A DNA stretch of 64,000 nucleotides, from contig NZ_CACSJP010000001.1 of assembly GCF_902706095.1 (NCBI RefSeq), forward strand, positions 186,001 to 250,000, read 5' to 3'. The DNA comes from Rhizobium sp. 18065 (GTDB taxonomy: Bacteria > Pseudomonadota > Alphaproteobacteria > Rhizobiales > Rhizobiaceae). Position numbers and translations under genes: made by a program. Below the pieces are notes generated by a model, which had not been told where the DNA came from, made no database searches, and saw nothing but the letters and a program-made list of their open reading frames with translations. Positions 51,923 to 61,470 of the stretch are shown here, piece after piece. Positions within the stretch are counted from its first letter, which is position 1. Each line of letters starts with the position of its first letter.

Positions 51923-52127
51923 CCGGCATCGAAACGTGCGAAGCCCATCCGCCCGGGCAACCCCTTTCGCCGTTTCGCCCCGCCCGGTGCCCCCGGGCGG
52001 GGAACCCGTTTTTGCCGGTGGCAAGGCCGGCCGACAAGCGCTACGTTCACGGCATCGCAATCCTGCATTCAAACCTGTCCCGCATACATGCCAGCGCCCA
52101 GCCAGCAAGGAAATCACCCGGAAGCTC

Positions 52128-52631
52128 ATGGATCGTCGCGCATTTCTTCTCCTGTTCCTCACCCTGCCCACGGTTCTGGCCGTGCTGGCACGGCCCGAGT
52201 TTGCCTATGCGGATGACGATGGTGACAGTGGTGATAGCGGCAGTGACAGCAGCGGACACGGTTCAGGCGGCAGCGACGATTCCGGTGATGGTTCGGACAA
52301 TTCAGGGCATGGCAACAGCGATGACAATGATGACGACAGCAATGAGGATGACGACGACAATTCGGACAGTGGCAGCGGCTCGAAAGTCCGCAATCGTGAT
52401 GCCGACCATGTCCGGGCCCGCGATGCCGTCCGGCAGGGGCGCATCCTGTCGCTGCGCCAGATCCTCGACAAGGTCGACGAAATGAAGGCGGGGCGGGTGA
52501 TATCGGTCGATCTCAACCTCGAGGCACGCACGCCGTATTATGCGCTGAAGGTCGAGAGTGCCAAGGGCAGCGTGCGCAGTCTGAGGCTGAATGCCGAGAC
52601 GGGCCGCAAGCTCTCGGCATTCGGGTGGTGA
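52128..52631 (+). CDS. Asp/Ser-rich secreted protein with PepSY-like C-terminus
   Basis: A 167-residue exported protein beginning MDRRAFLLLFLTLPTVLAVL, with cleavage near A-Y-A. Residues about 28-85 are D/S/G/N-rich with G-H-G repeats. Residues about 95-165 (G-R-I-L-S-L-R-Q-I-L-D-K-V, V-D-L-N-L-E-A-R-T-P-Y-Y-A-L-K-V, L-N-A-E-T-G-R-K-L) form a PepSY-like domain, a fold often linked to control of proteases or sensor kinases. Its stop lies three bases before the response-regulator start, so coupling with the two-component system is likely. The ATG at 52128 puts the signal peptide first; an upstream in-frame extension is coding-poor. Confidence 0.83.
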   Translation: MDRRAFLLLFLTLPTVLAVLARPEFAYADDDGDSGDSGSDSSGHGSGGSDDSGDGSDNSGHGNSDDNDDDSNEDDDDNSDSGSGSKVRNRDADHVRARDAVRQGRILSLRQILDKVDEMKAGRVISVDLNLEARTPYYALKVESAKGSVRSLRLNAETGRKLSAFGW

Positions 52632-52634
52632 TGC

Positions 52635-53300
52635 ATGCGCCTCCTGCTCGCCGAAGATGATCTGGGCATTGCCGAATACACACGCACCAAGCTGGAGGCC
52701 GAAGGCTTCATCGTCGAGCATATGACCAGCGGACCCGAGGTCTGGGCGGAGGGGGAGACGGGGGACTATAACGCCATCATTCTGGATCTCGGCCTGCCCG
52801 GTATGGATGGCCTTTCCATTCTCAAGCGCTGGCGGGCCGCCGGACTCGACACGCCGATCCTGGTGCTGACGGCGCGCGGTTCGTGGATGGAGCGTGTCGA
52901 CGGCTTCGATGCCGGCGCCGACGATTATCTCCCCAAGCCGTTTCGCAGCGAGGAACTCGTCGCACGGCTGCGCGCCCTCTTGCGCCGCGCCGGCGGTCGG
53001 CCGAAGTCGGTGGTGACGGCGGGCCGTTTTGTGCTCGACGATCTGGCCCGGCGGGTGACCTATGACGGACAGGCGCTGGAATTGACGCCGCTCGAATTTC
53101 GCCTTCTGGCCCTGATGATCGCCGAACCCGGCCGGGTCTTCGATCCGCTGCAGATTGCCCGCCATGTTCAGGGCCGTGACGATGACCAGGCCAGGAACGC
53201 CGTCGAGGCCATGATCGGTCGCATCCGCCGCAAGACCGATGCCGATGCGATCGAGACTCGCCGCGGCTTTGGCTACGTCCTGCTGGATGACAAGCCATGA
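52635..53300 (+). CDS. OmpR-family response regulator
   Basis: A 221-residue protein. The receiver domain has the acidic pair E-D-D, the phospho-acceptor Asp in I-L-D-L-G-L-P-G-M-D-G near residue 51, T in V-L-T-A-R and K in Y-L-P-K-P-F. The C-terminal winged helix contains L-T-P-L-E-F-R-L-L and R-R-G-F-G-Y-V-L. It is paired with the downstream kinase: the stop overlaps the next start by four bases. The pairing resembles PhoP-PhoQ/FeuP-FeuQ type systems. Phosphorylated dimers would bind promoters, possibly of this locus. Confidence 0.95.
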   Translation: MRLLLAEDDLGIAEYTRTKLEAEGFIVEHMTSGPEVWAEGETGDYNAIILDLGLPGMDGLSILKRWRAAGLDTPILVLTARGSWMERVDGFDAGADDYLPKPFRSEELVARLRALLRRAGGRPKSVVTAGRFVLDDLARRVTYDGQALELTPLEFRLLALMIAEPGRVFDPLQIARHVQGRDDDQARNAVEAMIGRIRRKTDADAIETRRGFGYVLLDDKP

Positions 53301-54625
53301 TGCAGTCGCTGCGGCTTCGGCTCGTCATCGGAGCCATGGTGGCCGTGGTCCTCATCCTGTTGCTGGTCGGCTTCGGCCTCAGTCGCATCTTCTCCGACTA
53401 TGTCGCCGAACGTTATCGCACCGACATGTCTGCCGTGATCGACCAGTTGGCCGCAGGCCTCGAACTGAAAAACGCCAAGGCCGTACTGGTGCGAAAACCG
53501 GCCGATCCGCGTTTCGACCTGCCGGGCAGCGGACTGTATTGGCAGATCGTCTCTGAACGCGGCGAGGTCTTCCGTTCGCGCTCGCTCTGGGACCTGGAAA
53601 TTCCGGTCGCAGCGCTGGTTCCCGGTGACTACGGCTTCAGCGCCACCGAGGGACCGGATGGCGCCCAACTGTTCGTCTACAGCCGTCGCATTCTGGTGGA
53701 GGAACCGGACGGCTCGCGCAATTTCACCCTGCTGGCCGCCTTCGACCGCTCGGTGATGGACGATGCCCTGCTCGACTATCACAGCGCCATCGGTTTCATG
53801 CTGGCGTTGACGGCGGCAGTCCTGGTTGCTGCCGCCTTCCTGCAGATCGGCATTGGCCTCGCACCGCTCGCCAGCCTGCAGTCCGATGTCGCGCTGGTGC
53901 GCTCCGGCTTGAGCCGGGCGGTGAAGGAAGGCGGGCCGAGGGAGCTGCGTCCTCTTGTCCGCGAACTCAATCATCTGCTGCGCGAGCGGGAAACGGCGAT
54001 CGAGCGCGCCCGTGCAAGGGCGAGCGACCTTGCCCATGGCCTGAAGACGCCGCTGACCGTGCTCTTGCAGCTGGCCGACAATCTGCCGATCGCCCAGCGC
54101 GATCTGGCCCGCCAGCAGATCGACCTGATCCGCCAGCGCGCCGACCGGCAATTGCAGTCGGCACGGCTCGGCGTCGAGCAGATGGCTGTCACCGAACTTT
54201 CGGCCCTGGTCGGCAAGCTGGTTTCGGTGCTGAAACCGGTAACGGAACATCGCGGGGTCGCCTGGCGGGTCGAGATCGATGAGGCCCTGACCGTCGACAT
54301 GGATCCGGCCGATCTGGCCGAGGCACTCGGCAATGTGCTGGACAATGCCACCCGGTTTGCCGCAACGGCCATCCAGGTGAGTGGCCGCATCGAAGGCGAA
54401 CGCTTGCTGATCGATGTCGAAGATGACGGCGAGGGTGTCGCCGAGGAGGCGCTGTCGGGCATTGCCGGGCGCGGCGTGCATCTTGACGACAAGGATCCCG
54501 GTTCCGGCCTTGGCCTGGCAATTTCCCAGGATGTGCTGACCGCCTATGGTGGATCGATGCGCTTCAGCCGTTCCTCGATGGGCGGCTTGAAGGTCACGCT
54601 CGCCGTGCCACACAACGGTGGATGA
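53297..54625 (+). CDS. PhoQ/FeuQ-type sensor histidine kinase
   Basis: A 442-residue membrane kinase. Helix 1 is at about 12-34; a periplasmic sensor domain of about 125 residues follows; helix 2 is at about 160-180, then HAMP-like sequence. The H box is L-A-H-G-L-K-T-P-L, where L-K-T-P is typical of PhoQ/FeuQ kinases. The N box is N-V-L-D-N-A-T-R, G1 is E-D-D-G-E-G-V and G2 is G-S-G-L-G-L-A-I. PhoQ senses low divalent cations, acid or peptides. The two acidic secreted proteins encoded upstream could act as ligands or inhibitors. A gene pair overlap of four bases couples it to the regulator. Confidence 0.93.
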   Translation: MMQSLRLRLVIGAMVAVVLILLLVGFGLSRIFSDYVAERYRTDMSAVIDQLAAGLELKNAKAVLVRKPADPRFDLPGSGLYWQIVSERGEVFRSRSLWDLEIPVAALVPGDYGFSATEGPDGAQLFVYSRRILVEEPDGSRNFTLLAAFDRSVMDDALLDYHSAIGFMLALTAAVLVAAAFLQIGIGLAPLASLQSDVALVRSGLSRAVKEGGPRELRPLVRELNHLLRERETAIERARARASDLAHGLKTPLTVLLQLADNLPIAQRDLARQQIDLIRQRADRQLQSARLGVEQMAVTELSALVGKLVSVLKPVTEHRGVAWRVEIDEALTVDMDPADLAEALGNVLDNATRFAATAIQVSGRIEGERLLIDVEDDGEGVAEEALSGIAGRGVHLDDKDPGSGLGLAISQDVLTAYGGSMRFSRSSMGGLKVTLAVPHNGG

Positions 54626-54737
54626 CACGGCTTTTGAAGATTCCGGCCTGCCCCCGTTGCGCTTTTTCGGTCCTGCGGTTATAAGCCCCCGTCCGAACGG
54701 TCCGGCAGGGCATGCCGTGGCCGTTCTTTATGCTTGA

Positions 54738-54760
54738 AAACAGGCTTCGTCTGCCTGTTT
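54738..54760 (+). promoter_or_regulatory. Hairpin in the rpmI leader
   Basis: AAACAGGC and GCCTGTTT (54738-54745, 54753-54760) form an eight-base hairpin about 26 bases before the rpmI start. In other bacteria ribosomal protein L20 controls this operon through its leader; this hairpin might belong to such a site. No T-run follows it. Confidence 0.35.
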
Positions 54761-54786
54761 CGATACAAGAACAATGGAGTAGCAAA

Positions 54787-54990
54787 ATGCCCAAGATGAA
54801 GACGAAGTCCTCCGCCAAAAAGCGGTTCAAGATCACGGCAACCGGCAAGGTCCGTGCAGCAGCTGCTGGCAAGCGCCACGGCATGATCAAGCGGTCCAAC
54901 AAGTTCATTCGTGACGCACGCGGCACGATGGTTCTGGCTGAACCAGATGGCAAGAAGGTCATCAAGAACTACCTGCCCAACGGTCTCTGA
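54787..54990 (+). CDS. rpmI: 50S ribosomal protein L35
   Basis: A 67-residue basic protein starting [14 protein letters not shown], the L35 signature. GGAG lies eight bases upstream. It is followed by rplT after 36 bases. Confidence 0.98.
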   Translation: MPKMKTKSSAKKRFKITATGKVRAAAAGKRHGMIKRSNKFIRDARGTMVLAEPDGKKVIKNYLPNGL

Positions 54991-55026
54991 GACCCGGCAC
55001 TTTTGGATCAATAAGGAGATCATGAC

Positions 55027-55431
55027 ATGGCACGCGTAAAACGTGGCGTAACTTCCCGCGCCAAGCACAATAAAGTATTCAAGGCAGCCAAGGGCTTCTA
55101 CGGCCGCCGCAAGAACACCATCCGCGCAGCCAAAGCTGCTGTGGATCGTTCGAAGGCATTCGCCTACCGCGACCGCAAGGTCAACAAGCGCAACTTCCGC
55201 GCTCTGTGGATCCAGCGTATCAACGCGGCTGTCCGCGAATTCGGCTTGACGTATGGCCGCTTCATCGACGGCCTGAACAAGGCTGGCATCGAAGTCGACC
55301 GCAAGGTCCTGTCCGACATGGCCATCCATGAGCCGGCAGCCTTCGCGAAGCTCGTTGACGTTTCGAAGAAGTCGCTCGCCTATCTCAAGGAAGCCGGCAC
55401 GACCAACGAGTTTGAAAGCGCGGTCAAGTAA
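55027..55431 (+). CDS. rplT: 50S ribosomal protein L20
   Basis: A 134-residue protein with [18 protein letters not shown] and L-W-I-Q-R-I-N-A-A, diagnostic for L20, plus the alphaproteobacterial C-terminal extension. It binds 23S rRNA early in 50S assembly. AAGGAG is nine bases upstream. A strong terminator follows. Confidence 0.98.
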   Translation: MARVKRGVTSRAKHNKVFKAAKGFYGRRKNTIRAAKAAVDRSKAFAYRDRKVNKRNFRALWIQRINAAVREFGLTYGRFIDGLNKAGIEVDRKVLSDMAIHEPAAFAKLVDVSKKSLAYLKEAGTTNEFESAVK

Positions 55432-55466
55432 CCAGCGCTTCCCAGACTGATATTTTGGTATTGGGA

Positions 55467-55498
55467 AACCCGCGCTGGCAGGGCTAGCGCGGGTTTTT
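55467..55498 (+). terminator. Rho-independent terminator after rplT
   Basis: AACCCGCGCT pairs with AGCGCGGGTT around a nine-base loop and runs into TTTTT. It separates rpmI-rplT from pheS. Confidence 0.93.
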
Positions 55499-55557
55499 CT
55501 TTGACCGTTAGGCCGTGACGGTATCACGGCGCGACATGAAGGGCAGGAAACGGAAAA

Positions 55558-56643
55558 ATGTCCGATCTCGACAGTTTGAAGACCCAGCTTCTCGCCGATA
55601 TCGCCGCCGCCGCGGACGAACCGGCGATCGAGGCAGTGCGCGTGGCGGCCATGGGCAAGAAGGGTTCGGTCTCCGAACTCTTGAAGACGCTGGGCGCCAT
55701 GACGCCGGAAGAGCGCCAGACCCGCGGCGCGGCGATCAATGCGCTGAAGAATGAAGTTACCGAACAGCTGACTGCCCGCAAGGCCGATCTCAAGGACGCG
55801 GCGATCAATGCCCGCCTGAAGGCCGAGACGCTCGATGTCTCGCTGCCGGTGCGCTCGTCGCCCGCCGAGCGCGGCCGCATTCATCCGATCAGCCAGATCG
55901 TCGATGAGATCACCGCGATCTTCGCCGACATGGGTTTCTCGATCGCCGAAGGTCCGGATATCGAGACCGACTATTACAATTTCACCGCGCTGAATTTCCC
56001 CGAAGGCCATCCGGCCCGCGAGATGCACGACACCTTTTTCCTCCAGCCGGACGAAAACGGCGAGCGCAAGGTCCTGCGCACCCATACCTCGCCGGTTCAG
56101 ATCCGGACGATGGAGGCGCAGAAGCCGCCGATCCGCATCGTCATTCCCGGCAAGACCTATCGCCAGGATAGTGACGCCACCCATTCGCCGATGTTCCATC
56201 AGGTCGAGGGCCTGGTGATCGACAAGACGGCCAATGTCGCCAACATGCGCTGGATCCTCGAGGAGTTCTGCAAGACCTTCTTCGAGGTCGACAATGTCGT
56301 GATGCGCTTCCGCCCGTCCTTCTTCCCGTTCACCGAGCCGTCCTTCGAGGTCGACATCCAGTGCGACCGCTCGTCCGGTCCGATCGTCAAGTTCGGCGAA
56401 GGCACCGACTGGATGGAAATCCTCGGCTGCGGCATGGTGCATCCGAATGTGCTGCGCGCCGGTGGTCTCGATCCCGACGAATACCAGGGCTTTGCCTGGG
56501 GTATGGGCCTCGACCGCATCGCCATGCTGAAATACGGCATGCCGGACCTGCGCGACTTCTTCAACGCCGATGTGCGCTGGATGAGCCATTACGGCTTCCG
56601 TCCGCTCGACGTGCCGACGCTGTTTGGCGGTCTGAGCAACTGA
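55558..56643 (+). CDS. pheS: Phenylalanyl-tRNA synthetase alpha subunit
   Basis: A 361-residue class II synthetase subunit. A coiled-coil N-terminus (about 1-90) is followed by the catalytic core: H-P-I-S-Q-I (motif region), T-H-T-S-P-V-Q-I-R (motif 2) and [13 protein letters not shown] (motif 3). It pairs with PheT to charge tRNA-Phe. AGGAAA precedes the start. The stop codon is followed by a partial duplication of the last codons. Confidence 0.97.
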   Translation: MSDLDSLKTQLLADIAAAADEPAIEAVRVAAMGKKGSVSELLKTLGAMTPEERQTRGAAINALKNEVTEQLTARKADLKDAAINARLKAETLDVSLPVRSSPAERGRIHPISQIVDEITAIFADMGFSIAEGPDIETDYYNFTALNFPEGHPAREMHDTFFLQPDENGERKVLRTHTSPVQIRTMEAQKPPIRIVIPGKTYRQDSDATHSPMFHQVEGLVIDKTANVANMRWILEEFCKTFFEVDNVVMRFRPSFFPFTEPSFEVDIQCDRSSGPIVKFGEGTDWMEILGCGMVHPNVLRAGGLDPDEYQGFAWGMGLDRIAMLKYGMPDLRDFFNADVRWMSHYGFRPLDVPTLFGGLSN

Positions 56644-56654
56644 GCAACTGAGCG
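56633..56654 (+). repeat. 8-bp tandem repeat over the pheS stop codon
   Basis: TGAGCAAC occurs at 56633-56640 and 56641-56648, followed by TGAGCG. The stop TGA (56641-56643) opens the second copy, so the last codons of pheS are duplicated into the 3' region. A separate hairpin (CCGTCCCC/GGGGACGG, 56667-56685) follows. Confidence 0.85.
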
Positions 56655-56742
56655 AAAGACGAGTGACCGTCCCCGCTGGGGACGGGACGGATCGGTGGAG
56701 CGAAAACCTCCCGGTCCGGTGAGAATTGAAGGCGAATGAGAC

Positions 56743-57033
56743 GTGATTGAACATCTTGATAACATGCGGCCGGTCGATGCGCTTTGTGGCGACGACCTGC
56801 TGCATGTCGAACTGACGGACGGTCGTATCGTCAGTGTCCCGGTCTGGTGGTATCCGCAGCTTCAGCATGCGATGCCGGTGGAACGGAACAACATAGACTT
56901 CATGCCGAAAAGCATGCATTGGCCCGACATCGAACTCGATATCTCGGTCATCAGCCTGCTTCTCGGCGAAAAGGCGCCAGGCGCGCGATCGCCGGACGTT
57001 TCGGACAAGATTCAGGTGGAAACGAGACAATGA
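56743..57033 (+). CDS. DUF2442-like protein inside the pheST operon
   Basis: A 96-residue protein starting (GTG) [13 protein letters not shown]. The segment [17 protein letters not shown] is the DUF2442 signature (a small DNA- or protein-binding fold seen in toxin-antitoxin-like pairs). The start is a GTG at 56743 with GAAGG nine bases upstream; an ATG at 56764 is an option. Its stop overlaps the pheT start (ATGA). Function unknown; its place in this operon is unusual. Confidence 0.8.
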   Translation: MIEHLDNMRPVDALCGDDLLHVELTDGRIVSVPVWWYPQLQHAMPVERNNIDFMPKSMHWPDIELDISVISLLLGEKAPGARSPDVSDKIQVETRQ

Positions 57034-59453
57034 AATTCACACTCTCCTGGCTGAAAGATCATCTCGATACCGATGCGAGCCTCGACCAGATCTGCGAGCG
57101 CCTGACGGCGATCGGGCTCGAAGTCGAGCATGTCGATGACAAGGCGGCCTACAAGCCGTTTGTCATCGCCAAGATCCTGACGGCGGAAAAGCACCCGGAG
57201 GCCGACCGGCTGAAGGTGCTGGCGGTCGATGCCGGTGACGGCAAGCCGGTGCAGATCGTCTGCGGCGCACCGAATGCCCGCGCCGGCATGATCGGCGCGC
57301 TCGCACGCCCGGGCACCTATGTGCCGGGCATCGACGTGACGCTTGCCGTCGGCAAGATCCGCGGCGTGGAAAGCCACGGCATGATGTGCTCCGAAAAGGA
57401 GCTCAACATGTCCGACAATCACGACGGCATCATCGACCTTCCCGAAGACGCGCCGGTGGGTACGTCCTTCGCCACCTATGCCGGGCTCGATGATCCGCTC
57501 ATCGAGATCAACCTGACGCCGAACCGTCCGGACTGCACCTCGATCTTCGGTATCGCTCGCGATCTGGCCGCCTCCGGCCTCGGTACGCTGAAGCAGCCGA
57601 AGGCGCCGAGCTTTGCCGTCGAGGGCGAAACGCCGCACGAGGTGAAGATCGTGCTCGACGACGAGCGCCTGTGCCCCGGCTTTGCCTATCGTCTGGTGCG
57701 CGGCGTCAAGAACGGCCCGAGCCCGAAATGGATGCAAGCCCGTCTGCTTGCCATCGGCCTCCGCCCGATCTCGGCGCTGGTCGACGTCACCAATTACATG
57801 ACCTTCGACCAGGGCCGTCCGATGCACGTCTTCGACGCCGACAAGGTCAAGGGTGTGCTGACCGTGCGCCGCGCCCAGGTTGGCGAGGAAGTGCTGGCGC
57901 TCGACACCCGCACCTACAAGCTGAACCCGGCCAATGTGGTGATTGCCGATGACAATGGCGTCGAATCGATCGGCGGCATCATGGGCGGCGAACATTCCGG
58001 CTGCGACGAGAACACCGTCAATGTGCTGATCGAATCGGCGCTGTGGGATCCGATCAATATCGCCAAGACCGGCCGTGGCCATGGCATCATCACCGATGCC
58101 CGCTATCGTTTCGAGCGCGGCGTCGATCCGGAATACATGGTTCCCGGTCTCGAGCGCACCACCGAGCTGGTTCTCGACATGTGCGGCGGCGTTGCTGCGG
58201 CTGCGAAGGTCGAAGGCTATAAGGGCCACGAGAAGAAGGTCGTTGACTTCCCTTTCGCGGAAGTCAAGCGCCTGACCGGCCTTACCGTGTCCAACGAGGA
58301 AGCCCGCACCATCCTGACCGGCCTCGGCTTCGAGGTGTCCGGCTCCGGTGAGCGGGTCTCGGTTGCGGTCCCGTCCTGGCGTCCGGATGTCGACGGCAAG
58401 GCCGACCTGGTCGAGGAAGTCATGCGCATGTTTGGCGTCGACAATATCAAGCCGGAACCTCTGCCCTCGATGGGCTCGGTCAATGGCAAGATCCTGACGA
58501 CGCTGCAGATCCGCACCCGCACCGCCAAGCGTGCGCTGGCCGCCCGCGGCATGATGGAAGCGGTGACGTGGTCGTTCATTTCGGCAGAGCATGCCAGGCT
58601 GTTCGGCGGCGGCAAGCCATCGCTGAAACTGGTCAATCCGATCGCCGCCGACATGTCGGACATGCGGCCTTCGCTGTTGCCCGGCCTTCTGGCGGCTGCC
58701 CAGCGCAATGCCGACCGCGGCTTCGGTGATGTGGCGATCTTCGAAGTGTCGGGCACCTATGAGGCCGATACGCCGGAAGGCCAGCGTCGCGTCGCCGGCG
58801 GTATCCGCCGTGGCACGGCGTCGCTTGCCGGTGCTGGCCGCGCCTGGTCCAACGCTACCAAGGGCGGCGGCAAGCCGGTCGACGTCTATGACGCCAAGGC
58901 CGATGCGCTTGCGGTTCTCGAAGCCTGCGGCCTGCCGATGACCAATATCCAGATCGAGCAGGGCGGACCGGAATGGTTCCATCCGGGTCGTTCCGGCACG
59001 ATCAAGGCTGGCCCCAAGGTGATCCTCGGTTATTTCGGCGAATTCCATCCGAAGACGCTGGAAGCGCTCGACGTGTCGGGTGCGCTCTGCGGTTTCGAGG
59101 TGTTTGTCGACGCCTTGCCCGAACCGAAGAATAAGGCGACCCGCACGAAGCCTGCGCTCGAGCTTTCGCCCTTCCAGATGGTCAAGCGCGACTTCGCCTT
59201 TGTCGTCGAAAAGTCGGTCGAGGCAGGCGCGATCATCAAGGCGGCCACCAGCGCCGATCGCAAGCTGATATCAGGCGTCAACGTCTTCGATATCTTCGAA
59301 GGCGCGTCGGTGGGCGAGGGCAAGAAGTCGGTCGCGATCGAAGTCTTGATCCAGCCGTCCGACAAGACCCTGACGGACGAGGATTTCGACGCGCTGACGA
59401 AAAAGATCGTCGGCAATGTCGAAAAGACCACCGGCGGCAGTCTCAGGGCCTGA
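57030..59453 (+). CDS. pheT: Phenylalanyl-tRNA synthetase beta subunit
   Basis: An 807-residue subunit. The order is a B1/EMAP-like tRNA-binding domain ([12 protein letters not shown]), B3/B4 editing domain (L-T-P-N-R-P-D-C), B5, the catalytic-like core, and a C-terminal B8 FDX-ACB domain (K-R-D-F-A-F-V-V). Length matches other alphaproteobacterial PheT proteins. It overlaps the DUF2442 stop codon by four bases. Confidence 0.97.
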   Translation: MKFTLSWLKDHLDTDASLDQICERLTAIGLEVEHVDDKAAYKPFVIAKILTAEKHPEADRLKVLAVDAGDGKPVQIVCGAPNARAGMIGALARPGTYVPGIDVTLAVGKIRGVESHGMMCSEKELNMSDNHDGIIDLPEDAPVGTSFATYAGLDDPLIEINLTPNRPDCTSIFGIARDLAASGLGTLKQPKAPSFAVEGETPHEVKIVLDDERLCPGFAYRLVRGVKNGPSPKWMQARLLAIGLRPISALVDVTNYMTFDQGRPMHVFDADKVKGVLTVRRAQVGEEVLALDTRTYKLNPANVVIADDNGVESIGGIMGGEHSGCDENTVNVLIESALWDPINIAKTGRGHGIITDARYRFERGVDPEYMVPGLERTTELVLDMCGGVAAAAKVEGYKGHEKKVVDFPFAEVKRLTGLTVSNEEARTILTGLGFEVSGSGERVSVAVPSWRPDVDGKADLVEEVMRMFGVDNIKPEPLPSMGSVNGKILTTLQIRTRTAKRALAARGMMEAVTWSFISAEHARLFGGGKPSLKLVNPIAADMSDMRPSLLPGLLAAAQRNADRGFGDVAIFEVSGTYEADTPEGQRRVAGGIRRGTASLAGAGRAWSNATKGGGKPVDVYDAKADALAVLEACGLPMTNIQIEQGGPEWFHPGRSGTIKAGPKVILGYFGEFHPKTLEALDVSGALCGFEVFVDALPEPKNKATRTKPALELSPFQMVKRDFAFVVEKSVEAGAIIKAATSADRKLISGVNVFDIFEGASVGEGKKSVAIEVLIQPSDKTLTDEDFDALTKKIVGNVEKTTGGSLRA

Positions 59454-59464
59454 TCCGACAAAAC

Positions 59465-59496
59465 AACCGGGAGCGGCGTTGCCACTCCCGGTTTGT
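59465..59496 (+). terminator. Probable terminator after pheT
   Basis: AACCGGGAG (59465-59473) pairs with CTCCCGGTT (59485-59493) around an 11-base loop, followed by TTG. The T-run is short. The remaining bases to 59761 hold the repeat below and the flavin-reductase promoter but no gene. Confidence 0.65.
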
Positions 59497-59607
59497 CGAC
59501 CAAATGCGCATCTGGCAAATGCGTCATGCTCAGCCTTGTGCCGAGTATCTGCTGAAAGTGGATGTTTTCCGATTTAAGTGCTGAAATACAGTATGTTATC
59601 ATAACTC

Positions 59608-59640
59608 GGCAGACCCGCGGGACAAGCCCGAGGGTGACGG
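59608..59640. repeat. Short palindromic intergenic repeat, rhizobial type
   Basis: ACCCGCGGG and CCCGAGGGT form a nine-base inverted repeat with one mismatch and a five-base loop. Sequences of the form GACCC..GGGACAAGCCC..GGGTGACG are dispersed in many rhizobial genomes. The assignment is from memory, not from a search. Confidence 0.45.
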
Positions 59641-59761
59641 ATGCGGGCTGATAGACGCGGGCAAATGCCGCTTTGTCCGTTGTGCGCAGGCGGCTTGTGC
59701 GTCCTTGTTAAATTCTGGCCGAATGTCCGCAGAACTGACCATGGTTTAACGAGGAGAATGC

Positions 59762-60370
59762 ATGTCTGCGGGTTTCGATTTCACCACGCTGTCGGCACGC
59801 GACAAGTACAAGCTGATGATCGGCACGGTCATTCCGCGGCCGATCGCGCTGGTGACCACGGTGGATAGCGAAGGCCGCATCAACGCTGCCCCGTTCAGCT
59901 TTTTCAACTGCCTGTCGGCCGACCCGCCGATCCTGGCGCTCGGGGTGGAAAACAATCCCGACATGTCGTTCAAGCATACCGGCGAGAATATCCGCATGAC
60001 GGAAGTGTTCACCGTCAACATCGTCTCGTTTGCCATTGCCGAAGCCATGCATGCCTGTGCAGTGAAACATCCGCGCGGGGTCAACGAGCTGGAACAGGCG
60101 GGGCTGACGGCCATGCCCGGCGAAAAGGTCGCCTCGCCGTGGATCAAGGAAGCGCCGGCGGCCTTCGAATGCCGCCGTCATGTCAGTCTCGAACTCGGCA
60201 AGTCCCGGCAGATCATCCTGGGCGAAATCCTGTATGCCCATTATCAGGACGGACTTGTCGATGACCGGCTGCATGTCGATCCGGCCGGCATCGACGCCAT
60301 CGCAAGGCTTGGCGGCGACACCTGTTCGACGATCCGTGACCGCTTCGAGATGCTGACCCCGAAGCTGTAA
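59762..60370 (+). CDS. Flavin reductase-like domain protein
   Basis: A 202-residue split-barrel flavoprotein: I-P-R-P-I-A-L-V-T-T-V-D near residues 25-36, N-A-A-P-F-S-F-F-N near residue 45 (FMN phosphate region) and H-T-G-E-N-I-R. It resembles flavoredoxin/FMN-binding flavin reductases and could supply reduced flavin or reduce small substrates. A GAGGAG purine site lies just before the ATG. It is convergent with the EamA transporter gene. Confidence 0.9.
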   Translation: MSAGFDFTTLSARDKYKLMIGTVIPRPIALVTTVDSEGRINAAPFSFFNCLSADPPILALGVENNPDMSFKHTGENIRMTEVFTVNIVSFAIAEAMHACAVKHPRGVNELEQAGLTAMPGEKVASPWIKEAPAAFECRRHVSLELGKSRQIILGEILYAHYQDGLVDDRLHVDPAGIDAIARLGGDTCSTIRDRFEMLTPKL

Positions 60371-60389
60371 GGCGGTCGATCGGCTGCGG

Positions 60390-61313
60390 TCAGCGCGAAG
60401 GGGCGCCGGCCGCCGCCGGGTTTGCAACCGGAACCGCTGACCGCGCTGTGGGCCGCGCAAAAATCACCACATTGCCGGCAAGCGTCAGCGCAAGGCCGAG
60501 GACCCCGAGCAGGGTCCAGTGATAGCCCTCGTAGAGCGTCGACAGCGACAGCGCGACGACCGGGAAGAGCACGGTCGTATAGGCAGCCCTGGACGAGCCG
60601 ATGCGCGCGACCAGCATCAGATAGGTGGTGAAGCCGACCACCGAGCCGATCGCGGCGAGATAAAGCATGGCGAGCAGGTATTTTGTGTCGGGCGGTGCGA
60701 TCACCGGCGTTCCGGTAACGGCAATCAGGGTCAGAAGGAAGATCGCGCCGTAAGTCATCCCCCATGCGTTGGCGGTCGCGGGCTTTATGCCGGCAGCACT
60801 GTTGCGGCGCGAGACCATGTTGCCGAGCGAGAAGAACAGCGTACCGAGCGCCGACAGGCCGACGCCCTTCCAGGTGTCGACATCGAAATGCACGAGGATA
60901 TCCGGGCCGAACAACAGCAGCAGGCCGGAGGCACCCAAGGCTGCGGCCACCAGCGTGCGGCCGGTGATCCGATCGCCGAAGAACAGCCTTGCATTGATGG
61001 CGTTGTAGATCGTCGCCAGCGAGAAGATCACCGAGATCAGCCCCGACGGCACATAGCTTGCGGCAGTGTAGAAGCAGATGAAGTTGCAGCTGAACAGGCA
61101 GAGCGCCTGGGCCAGGATGAACGGCTGGTGGCGCAGTGCCGGAACCTTGAGCTTGCCCATAACGGCAAGGACGACGAGGAAGATCAGTGCGGCGGTGGCG
61201 AAGCGGTAGAAAACCGAGACCAGCACCGGTACCGGCCCGACCTGCATGGCAATGGCGATCCAGGTCGTGCCCCAGATGATGACGGTGGAAACGAACAGGA
61301 TGATATTGGTCAT
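60390..61313 (-). CDS. EamA/DMT-family transporter
   Basis: A 307-residue membrane protein with ten predicted helices and two EamA repeats, starting M-T-N-I-I-L-F-V-S-T-V-I-I-W-G-T-T-W-I. F-Y-R-F-A is the usual first-repeat signature. It probably exports a metabolite or amino acid. It is divergent from an AraC regulator, which may control it. The start at 61313 gives a first helix immediately. Confidence 0.9.
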   Translation of the reverse strand: MTNIILFVSTVIIWGTTWIAIAMQVGPVPVLVSVFYRFATAALIFLVVLAVMGKLKVPALRHQPFILAQALCLFSCNFICFYTAASYVPSGLISVIFSLATIYNAINARLFFGDRITGRTLVAAALGASGLLLLFGPDILVHFDVDTWKGVGLSALGTLFFSLGNMVSRRNSAAGIKPATANAWGMTYGAIFLLTLIAVTGTPVIAPPDTKYLLAMLYLAAIGSVVGFTTYLMLVARIGSSRAAYTTVLFPVVALSLSTLYEGYHWTLLGVLGLALTLAGNVVIFARPTARSAVPVANPAAAGAPSR

Positions 61314-61470
61314 AAAGCCCTCGCTGTGATGGCGCACAGGTAGCGCCGGTGTCGGGCGGGTTCTTGCAGAATCTTGCGGTGAAGTGCCACCGTGTGGCGA
61401 TGTCCGGGAGTTCGCGCATGGCGCGGGCGCGAGATTGCGCTAAGATGAAAGCCTGTTTTCAGGGTCGTTC

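Noticed and set aside
51200..52171. Minus-strand frame rich in Val, Ile and Ala opposite the Asp-rich gene, looking like a membrane protein
   Set aside because: GAC/GAT codons read backwards give Val/Ile; the plus strand has a signal peptide, ribosome site and a defined C-terminal domain.
57012..59048. 678-codon minus-strand frame opposite pheT
   Set aside because: pheT is fully conserved on the plus strand; the other frame has no recognisable domain.
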